The notes under the pieces are model-generated. The model did no database searches. It was given only the letters and a program-made list of their open reading frames with translations, and was not told where the DNA came from. Below, piece by piece: positions 1 to 5,078 of a stretch of DNA of 7,298 bases. The DNA is from a bacterium (lineage in GTDB: Bacteria; Patescibacteriota; Minisyncoccia; Phycocordibacterales; UBA2163): assembly GCA_018648925.1 (NCBI GenBank), contig JABGQE010000004.1:18371-25668 (forward strand). The letters run 5' to 3'. How positions within the stretch are numbered: position 1 is the stretch's first letter; every line of letters starts with the position of its first letter. The translations under genes and the position numbers were made by a program.

Positions 1-633
1 AACGACAACCACGGTATGCTCAAGTACATAAGAGCATCTGCCAATCTAGAGTTTCATTTAGCAGCAAAAGGTATTGTTGAGTTTATAGAATCTCGTGTAA
101 AAAAGGAGCTCGGAGAAACTCTTAATAAAAAAAGTTTTAAGAGAGCTTTTGATATAATCTTAAGTTTTGTGACAGAACAGCTAACAGAGGACTTCAAACC
201 CATAACAAACGACTGGCATTTCCATACTGGGAACCGAGAACTTAATCTCAAAAACAGGAGTTCGGCTGTCACATTCTTGAAGGTGGTTAAAGCTGTTGAG
301 AAATATTATATGAAGTTCCCGCCCGATGTCATAGCTTTTATAAGAGCACTTCTTATAATCGATATGGTGTGCTTAAAACTTTCAGATGATTTCAATATGG
401 TAGATGCTGTAAATTCATTCTTTGAAGACCATTCTCTTGATAAGGTGAAAGCAATGTCTGAAGAACATATGGAAGAAGTGGAAAGGTTACATGAAATAAT
501 ATATGCATCAAAAAGCACTGAGTATATAAAAGACAAAGAGTACAATTCCAAAGAACGTTTCATCGATATTGCATATGCACTAGCGGAAAAATATCCAGAC
601 CTGTATAATAAAATGAAAGGAATAAGAATTTAA
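1..633 (+). CDS. C-terminal part of a probable ABC1/UbiB (AarF)-like atypical kinase family protein, 5' partial
   Basis: The frame is open from base 1, so the gene probably begins upstream of the window. The first in-frame ATG is at 16 and has no ribosome binding site, so I treat it as internal. About 210 residues are visible. There is no signal peptide; the chain is mostly predicted helix. The segment around residues 103-140 (counted from the ATG), reading KFPPDVIAFIRALLIIDMV and then LSDDFNMVDAVNSFFED, resembles the end of ABC1/UbiB/AarF proteins, where a proline-led helix (lP.dl.ll.kal...eg) is followed by LdPdfn. The kinase motifs (KxGQ, the HxDxHxxN loop, DFG) are not in the visible part, so the assignment rests on this one pattern. 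Known members act in quinone biosynthesis or related lipid handling; a role here cannot be deduced. The small membrane protein gene starts 12 bases downstream, so the two are probably cotranscribed. It could equally be an unrelated helical protein. Confidence 0.5.
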   Translation, partial: NDNHGMLKYIRASANLEFHLAAKGIVEFIESRVKKELGETLNKKSFKRAFDIILSFVTEQLTEDFKPITNDWHFHTGNRELNLKNRSSAVTFLKVVKAVEKYYMKFPPDVIAFIRALLIIDMVCLKLSDDFNMVDAVNSFFEDHSLDKVKAMSEEHMEEVERLHEIIYASKSTEYIKDKEYNSKERFIDIAYALAEKYPDLYNKMKGIRI

Positions 634-645
634 TTTTTATATATT

Positions 646-804
646 ATGAAATACCCATGGATAGCAATCACAATAGTCGTAATCTGGTTTATGGCAACAT
701 TTACCATACTCTCACGTGGAGAGTCTAATCCAGAATACATACTTGCCGTGTCCCTTATTGCATCTGCAATACTTGGAGTCTGGGGATTCCGCCGACCCAA
801 ATAA
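646..804 (+). CDS. small two-helix membrane protein, 52 residues
   Basis: A complete ATG-to-TAA frame begins 12 bases after the preceding stop and ends where the terminator's A-run starts. The product has two hydrophobic stretches: residues 5-22 (WIAITIVVIWFMATFTIL) and 32-47 (ILAVSLIASAILGVWG). They are joined by a short polar loop, SRGESNPEY, and the protein ends in a basic tail, FRRPK. The positive-inside rule favours a hairpin with the C-terminal basic tail in the cytoplasm. No family is recognised. Its tight position between the upstream gene and a strong terminator supports it as the last gene of that transcript and argues against a chance frame. There is no Shine-Dalgarno motif before the ATG, as for the other genes here. 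A partner role for the upstream ABC1/UbiB-like protein is only suggested by adjacency. Confidence 0.65.
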   Translation: MKYPWIAITIVVIWFMATFTILSRGESNPEYILAVSLIASAILGVWGFRRPK

Positions 805-840
805 AAAAAGCCCCGCGACCTTCGGTGCGGGGCTTTTTTT
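803..840. terminator. bidirectional intrinsic terminator between convergent genes
   Basis: The stem GCCCCGC (810-816) pairs perfectly with GCGGGGC (827-833). The apex ACC-TTC-GGT can extend it, or fold as a C(UUCG)G-type tetraloop. The stem is preceded by seven A (803-809) and followed by seven T (834-840), so either strand gives a GC stem followed by a U-tract. It ends the plus-strand transcript, overlapping the last two bases of the small membrane protein stop codon, and lies 8 bases past the gyrB stop on the minus strand. Confidence 0.93.
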
Positions 841-848
841 ATTTATAT

Positions 849-2906
849 TTATACGTCCAAGTTTGCCATTTTGGCATTAGACTGAATAAATGATTTTCTT
901 AGAGTCACATCTGTGCCCATAAGTGTATCAAACACCTTATCTGCTTCTACTGCATCCTCTATAGTTACTTGTTTAAGCACTCTATTTTCTGGATCCATAG
1001 TTGTCTCCCAGAGTTCTTCTGGATTCATTTCTCCAAAACCTTTATAACGTTGTATTTTTATTTTTGGTTTTTTAGTTGTAACCTCTTCTACTTCTTCCTC
1101 TTCTGTATTTTCACCATCTTCAACCTCCTCTCCTTCAAAATCTTTACCTACTATTGCAAATTTTTCTTCGTCTGTACGAGCATAGTGTATTTCTTTACCA
1201 ACCTGAATCTTATAAAGCGGTGGATCAGCTATGTATACATATCCTGCCTCAATAACTTTTTTAAAATGACGATAGAAGAGCGTTAGAAGAAGTGTTGCTA
1301 TGTGAGCACCGTCCACGTCGGCATCGGGGGCTATTATAACTTTATGATATCTTATCTTTTCTATATCAAATGAATCACCTATACCTGCACCGAGGGCTAT
1401 CACAATACTCTTTATAGCATCTGAGCCAAGCATACGGTCAAGTCGTGCGCGTTCAACATTTAAGATCTTTCCACGAAGTGGTAGTATTGCTTGCGTTTTT
1501 CTTTCTCGCGCCATCTTTGATGAACCTCCAGCAGAGTCTCCCTCCACAAACCAAATCTCTGAATCCTCTGCTTTTTTACTCTGACAATCAGCAAGCTTCC
1601 CTGGGAGCGTCATACCGTCAAGCGCACCTTTACGAAGCACACTATCTTTAGCAGCTTTAGCGGCTTTTCTTGCTTTAAGCGCTAAAGTAACCTTCCCTAT
1701 CATAGCTTTCGCGTCATCTGGATGTTCTTCTAGAAATGCTCCGAAAGCTTCAGTAAATACTGCATCTACTGCACCTCTTGCTTCTACAGAACCGAGCTTA
1801 CCTTTCGTCTGTCCTTCAAACTGGATCTCTCGCATTTTGATAGAGATGACAGCAGTCAAACCTTCTAGTACATCGTCGCCAGTAAAATTATCTTCTTTAG
1901 TTTTTATTAGATTATTTTTCCGTCCATAGTTGTTGACAGTTCTAGTCAGAGCAGTCTTAAAACCAGTGACGTGCATACCACCTTCTGCATTATAAGTATT
2001 GTTTGCAAATGCAGATATTCTAGATGATATGTCATCTACATATTGAAGTGACACTTCTACATCTACTCCGTCCATTTCTTTCTCAACATAAAAAATATTC
2101 TTATGGATTGGCTTTTGATGTTGATTTTTAAATTTAACAAGCGAAAGTAGCCCCCCTTCAAAATAGAAAGACATTGTGAGAGTATCAAGCGCAAGCTCCT
2201 GCAAATAAAATGCTTTGTCTGCGTCTATCTTTCCTTCATACTCACGTGCATCAATACAAGTAATACGTGTCCCTTTAACAAGGTATGCTTGCTGACGCAA
2301 GTGTGTGGTTATTTTATTCCAATCATATACAATTTCTTTGAAGATCTCTGGGTCGGCATCAAAAGTAATTACTGTACCTGTGTCTTTTGATTTACCAATC
2401 TGTTTTACAAGAGCTTTCTTCTTTCCTTGCTTATATTCTTGCATAAACACCCCTCCGTCTCTTCTTACTTCTGCTTTTGCATATAATGAAAGTGCATTTA
2501 CAACAGAAGCTCCTACACCGTGCAAACCTCCAGAAACTTTGTATCCCTCGCCACCAAACTTACCACCAGCGTGAAGTGTGGTCATAATAGTCTCAAGTGC
2601 TGAAACTTTTGTCTTAGCGTGCTTATCTACTGGAATACCTCGTCCATTGTCCACTACGCGAATCCGATTATTTGGCAAAAGTGCTACTTCTACATCATCA
2701 GCATGTCCACCCATCGCTTCGTCTCGCGCATTGTCAAAAATCTCCCATATAAGATGGTGTAATCCTTCAAGACCTGTTGTACCGATATACATCCCAGGAC
2801 GCTTCCTGACCGGCTCTAGACCCTCTAAGACTGTAATATCTTGAGCATCATAGTGATGCCCTTTTCCTGATGATTTTACTTCTTTTTTAACCTCTTTTTT
2901 AGCCAT
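849..2906 (-). CDS. gyrB: DNA gyrase subunit B
   Basis: GyrB is the ATPase and TOPRIM subunit of the A2B2 gyrase that introduces negative supercoils. All landmarks are present in its 685 residues. The GHKL ATPase domain has WEIFDNA (E55 as general base, N59 for Mg), DNGRGIPV (86-93), GGLHGVG (126-132) and QTKGKLGS with the transducer lysine K368. The TOPRIM domain has EGDSAGG (455-461), PLRGKILN (476-483) and the metal-binding DADVDG (528-533). The C-terminal signature RYKGFGEMNPEELW is at 620-633. The length matches the Gram-positive-type GyrB without the roughly 170-residue enterobacterial insert. The PGKLADCQ motif and the monocistronic setting favour GyrB over ParE, although gyrA is not visible. 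Oddities are a lysine-rich N-terminal tail and an acidic linker (591-608) just before the C-terminal signature. The ATG at 2906 has no Shine-Dalgarno site but sits about 39 bases after a predicted transcription start. Confidence 0.96.
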   Translation of the reverse strand: MAKKEVKKEVKSSGKGHHYDAQDITVLEGLEPVRKRPGMYIGTTGLEGLHHLIWEIFDNARDEAMGGHADDVEVALLPNNRIRVVDNGRGIPVDKHAKTKVSALETIMTTLHAGGKFGGEGYKVSGGLHGVGASVVNALSLYAKAEVRRDGGVFMQEYKQGKKKALVKQIGKSKDTGTVITFDADPEIFKEIVYDWNKITTHLRQQAYLVKGTRITCIDAREYEGKIDADKAFYLQELALDTLTMSFYFEGGLLSLVKFKNQHQKPIHKNIFYVEKEMDGVDVEVSLQYVDDISSRISAFANNTYNAEGGMHVTGFKTALTRTVNNYGRKNNLIKTKEDNFTGDDVLEGLTAVISIKMREIQFEGQTKGKLGSVEARGAVDAVFTEAFGAFLEEHPDDAKAMIGKVTLALKARKAAKAAKDSVLRKGALDGMTLPGKLADCQSKKAEDSEIWFVEGDSAGGSSKMARERKTQAILPLRGKILNVERARLDRMLGSDAIKSIVIALGAGIGDSFDIEKIRYHKVIIAPDADVDGAHIATLLLTLFYRHFKKVIEAGYVYIADPPLYKIQVGKEIHYARTDEEKFAIVGKDFEGEEVEDGENTEEEEVEEVTTKKPKIKIQRYKGFGEMNPEELWETTMDPENRVLKQVTIEDAVEADKVFDTLMGTDVTLRKSFIQSNAKMANLDV

Positions 2907-2924
2907 AATCTATTAGACAAATTG

Positions 2925-2938
2925 GGGCTTTTAAGCCC
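2925..2938 (-). promoter_or_regulatory. short hairpin in the gyrB leader
   Basis: On the minus strand GGGCTT and AAGCCC are separated by AA, giving a 5-6 bp stem near the 5' end of the predicted gyrB mRNA, about 18 bases before the ATG. No U-run follows, so it is not a terminator. It may stabilise the 5' end or influence start-site access; that is inference. The GGGGCTTTT at 2924-2932 (plus strand) also pairs with AAAAGCCCC at 2962-2970, and TTTTGATA (2939-2946) pairs with TATCAAAA (2956-2963). The promoter therefore lies within nested inverted repeats. Confidence 0.45.
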
Positions 2939-2951
2939 TTTTGATACGTAT

Positions 2952-2980
2952 ATTATATCAAAAAAGCCCCTAAAATTCAA
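2952..2980 (-). promoter_or_regulatory. gyrB promoter (sigma70-like, extended -10)
   Basis: Read on the minus strand, the -35 is TTGAAT (2980-2975, four of six matches to TTGACA). A 17-base spacer follows, then a perfect -10 TATAAT (2957-2952) preceded by TGA, which makes an extended -10 (TGnTATAAT). Transcription would start near 2945, leaving a leader of about 39 bases. This gives gyrB its own promoter rather than relying on readthrough from pheT. The -35 overlaps the right arm and loop of the hairpin at 2969-2991. Confidence 0.8.
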
Positions 2981-2991
2981 CGAATTTCAGG
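2960..2991 (-). terminator. possible weak intrinsic terminator of the smc-pheS-pheT transcript, overlapping the gyrB promoter
   Basis: On the minus strand CCTGAAATTC (2991-2982) and GAATTTTAGG (2978-2969) form a 10-bp stem with one G-U wobble and a GTT loop. GGC and then six T (2965-2960) follow. The geometry is that of an intrinsic terminator with a slightly displaced U-tract and an AT-rich stem, so efficiency is doubtful. It is oriented to stop readthrough from pheT and shares its T-run and right arm with the gyrB promoter spacer and -35. Confidence 0.4.
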
Positions 2992-3025
2992 CGATTTTGT
3001 GGATAGGAAACATAGCCATTTTAAG

Positions 3026-3066
3026 GCCTAAATACCTCATTTCTTCAAGAAATGAGGTATTTAGGC
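3026..3066 (-). terminator. perfect 20-bp inverted repeat at the 3' end of pheT
   Basis: Bases 3026-3045 are the exact reverse complement of 3047-3066, with a single central C; in practice the loop would be 3-5 bases. The outermost base is the last base of the pheT TAG stop. On the minus strand no U-tract follows (CTTAAAATGG), so this is not a textbook intrinsic terminator. It would still form a very stable 3' hairpin that could protect the operon mRNA from exonucleases or assist termination together with the weaker hairpin downstream. A palindromic repeat element is an alternative. Confidence 0.5.
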
Positions 3067-4307
3067 TATCTTACTTCCCAATTGGAATTACTGTTTAAAG
3101 CTTCTGTGACAGAATCCATTATTTTATTTACTTCTTCATCTGAAAGCGTCTTCTCTTGTGACTGGAATACTAGATTAAATGCATAAGAAATTTTGTCGTC
3201 TTTTTTGAATTCATCAAAGAGTTTAGTATTTACCAAAAGCTCTGTACTCTCTTTTTTAACCACCTCTAATACATCATCACTTGTAACATCACTAGGCACC
3301 CATACTGCAATGTCTCGCAACATAAATGGATATGGAGAGATTGAACTGTAAGTAATACTCTCTTTTTTTTCTAACTTTTCATACTCATCTTCTGGTTCCG
3401 GAAGTTTTTCTAAAAGCTCGTCAAAATTTGTTTCAAATATATTATCTTCAGTATCACCTTTAATTTCTACACCAAGAAACTCTGATAATTTATTTACAAT
3501 ATCTCCTGAATCAGTAATGCCTAAAGATGTATATTCTTTATCTTTATTAAACACATTTCCTATTTCAAATATTTTTACTTCGTCGCATGAAAGTAAGGGC
3601 AAGTTTTTAGTGTTTTGCTCTAATGACCTTAATAGTCCTCCGCGCAAATCTGTACGCAAAAAGTTTTTATCAGATGCAAATGGTTTTATCATCTCTACTT
3701 CCCCACTGTCCCTAAAAGTATAAGTATAAACTTCCGAAAATCCTTCTTTTACTAAGAAGTTTTTAATCTTACTTACATAATAGAATTTTTTATTAATCTT
3801 CGGTGCTTTTTCTGATTTGCTTGGTAGAATCGCTTCTATATTCTCATAACCATAAATTCTCCCCACTTCTTCTATAATATCTATTTTTATTTTTAAATCT
3901 GTTCTTTCAAGTGGAGGATTAACCACAAACTCTTCGCCTGACACTTCATATTCAAACCCTAATCTTTTTAATATATCTTCTACTTCTCCTGCTGAGATAT
4001 CAGCACCCAGAAGTTTGTTTATCTGCGACACTGAAACAGTTATCTTTATTTCACTTAACTTTCCTGAGAATACATCTTCTTTAAGTGACATATCCAAAAC
4101 AGCAGAAAGCTCTTTGGCTACACCTTTCTCGTCAGACGAGTCTGGTGCACGGTTTGGCAATACATCAATATCAAAAATATAATCTCCATCCTTTTCTTCA
4201 ATACCCTCAACTTCATATGAGTGAAATGTCAAAGCCTCTGCTACCTTTTCTGGTGATGGCAGTTTATCTTCAAAGTATTCTTGTAATTTGTTATAGCTTG
4301 CTTCCAT
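3066..4307 (-). CDS. pheT: phenylalanyl-tRNA synthetase beta subunit, compact form
   Basis: This is the partner of PheS in attaching Phe to tRNA(Phe). It has 413 residues against about 800 in typical bacteria. Both ends match the family, so it is not a fragment. The N-terminus (SYNKLQEYF, then YEVEGIEE) joins directly to DIDVLPNRAPD (47-56), so the inserted OB-fold tRNA-binding domain B2 is missing. From LSAVLDM (67-73) it passes to B5 (about 86-160, with IIEEVGRIYGY at 144-154), so the B3/B4 editing module is missing. B6/B7 (about 170-300) is kept. The C-terminal FDX-ACB anticodon-binding domain (about 325-413, with FMLRDIAVWV at 328-337) is intact. The ATG lies one base after the pheS stop, so translation is probably coupled. 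The absence of an editing site implies that mischarged Tyr-tRNA(Phe) is not cleared in cis. Domain boundaries are estimated by eye from the E. coli pattern. Confidence 0.92.
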   Translation of the reverse strand: MEASYNKLQEYFEDKLPSPEKVAEALTFHSYEVEGIEEKDGDYIFDIDVLPNRAPDSSDEKGVAKELSAVLDMSLKEDVFSGKLSEIKITVSVSQINKLLGADISAGEVEDILKRLGFEYEVSGEEFVVNPPLERTDLKIKIDIIEEVGRIYGYENIEAILPSKSEKAPKINKKFYYVSKIKNFLVKEGFSEVYTYTFRDSGEVEMIKPFASDKNFLRTDLRGGLLRSLEQNTKNLPLLSCDEVKIFEIGNVFNKDKEYTSLGITDSGDIVNKLSEFLGVEIKGDTEDNIFETNFDELLEKLPEPEDEYEKLEKKESITYSSISPYPFMLRDIAVWVPSDVTSDDVLEVVKKESTELLVNTKLFDEFKKDDKISYAFNLVFQSQEKTLSDEEVNKIMDSVTEALNSNSNWEVR

Positions 4308-4308
4308 A

Positions 4309-5049
4309 TTAAAATTGATTTACAAACCTCAAATCGCCCTGATAAAGCAGTCTTACATCATCTATCCCATACTTAAGCATTGCTAACCTATCAATACCCA
4401 CACCAAAAGCAAAACCTTGATATTTCTCAGAGTCTATCCCTCCAGCTTTGAGCACATTGGGGTGGACCATACCTGCACCAAGCACCTCTATCCAACCTGT
4501 ACTTTTACATATTGAGCAACCTTTTCCTTCACAGCTAAAACACGACATATCAACCTCAATCCCAGGTTCAACAAATGGAAAGTAACTTGGTCTTAATCTT
4601 ATCTCAACATCTTTACTAAAAAACTTCTCAAGAAAAGTCTTAAGCACCCCTTTAAGTGTTCCAAGTGTAGTGGTCTCATCAACCATCAAGCCTTCAAACT
4701 GATAGAATTGCGCTTCATGAGTTGCATCAGTTGCTTCATTCCTAAATACTTTACCAGGGACGATAATCCGTATAGGTGGTTTATTGTTCTCCATATAACG
4801 AATCTGTACATTAGAAGTATGTGTTCGCATTACAGTATTTTCTTTATCTTTTACCCAAAAAGTGTCCTGCATATCACGTGCTGGATGATTTTTCTCAAAA
4901 TTCAATGCATCAAAGTTGTAGTATTCACTTTCCATCTCTGGACCATCTGCAAATTCAAAACCCATATCAGAAAATATAGAGTTTATTTCGTTTATCATCT
5001 GCGTCATAGGATGCAGATGCCCTTTTTTATTTTTATTCAAATCGTCCAT
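4309..5049 (-). CDS. pheS: phenylalanyl-tRNA synthetase alpha subunit, lacking the N-terminal coiled coil
   Basis: This is the catalytic subunit of class II PheRS, forming Phe-adenylate and transferring Phe to tRNA. It has 246 residues against about 330-350 usually. The catalytic domain is complete: GHLHPMTQMI (10-19), HPARDMQDTFW (55-65), motif 2 with GKVFRNEATDATHEAQFYQFEG (99-120), FPFVEPGIEVD (157-167), GAGMVHPNVL (191-200) and motif 3 with GFAFGVGIDRLAML (212-225). Four cysteines (C170, C173, C178, C181) form the CxxC-x4-CxxC knuckle seen in many bacterial PheS. Only nine residues precede the catalytic domain, so the family's N-terminal helical arm that contacts tRNA is absent. An in-frame TAA three codons upstream of the ATG rules out a longer start. 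It lies 29 bases after smc, a gap holding a 6-bp inverted repeat (5054-5059 with 5066-5071), and one base before pheT. No Shine-Dalgarno site is seen. Confidence 0.95.
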   Translation of the reverse strand: MDDLNKNKKGHLHPMTQMINEINSIFSDMGFEFADGPEMESEYYNFDALNFEKNHPARDMQDTFWVKDKENTVMRTHTSNVQIRYMENNKPPIRIIVPGKVFRNEATDATHEAQFYQFEGLMVDETTTLGTLKGVLKTFLEKFFSKDVEIRLRPSYFPFVEPGIEVDMSCFSCEGKGCSICKSTGWIEVLGAGMVHPNVLKAGGIDSEKYQGFAFGVGIDRLAMLKYGIDDVRLLYQGDLRFVNQF

Positions 5050-5078
5050 ATAATAGGCTTATTTTAGCCTAAAACCCA

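Noticed and set aside
54..563. Minus-strand open frames inside the first gene
   Set aside because: Shadows of the longer plus-strand frame, with no start signals or recognisable product.
969..2844. Four plus-strand open frames opposite gyrB (969-1286, 1445-1651, 2305-2574, 2578-2844)
   Set aside because: They are antisense to strongly conserved GyrB coding sequence, have no family resemblance, and show composition expected of antisense frames.
849..2906. ParE (topoisomerase IV) instead of GyrB
   Set aside because: The motif pattern and C-terminal RYKGFGEMNPEELWETTMDP fit GyrB, although a firm split would need a phylogeny with the partner A subunit.
2907..3065. A tRNA, small RNA gene or riboswitch in the pheT-gyrB gap
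   Set aside because: No cloverleaf, CCA end or known aptamer pattern is seen; the symmetry is explained by simple hairpins and a promoter.
3066..4307. pheT as a truncated pseudogene or assembly artefact
   Set aside because: Both conserved ends are present, the missing parts are whole domains, the frame is intact and pheS is reduced in parallel.
4708..5067. 119-codon plus-strand frame opposite pheS
   Set aside because: Cys/Phe/Tyr-rich antisense translation of the conserved PheS catalytic domain.
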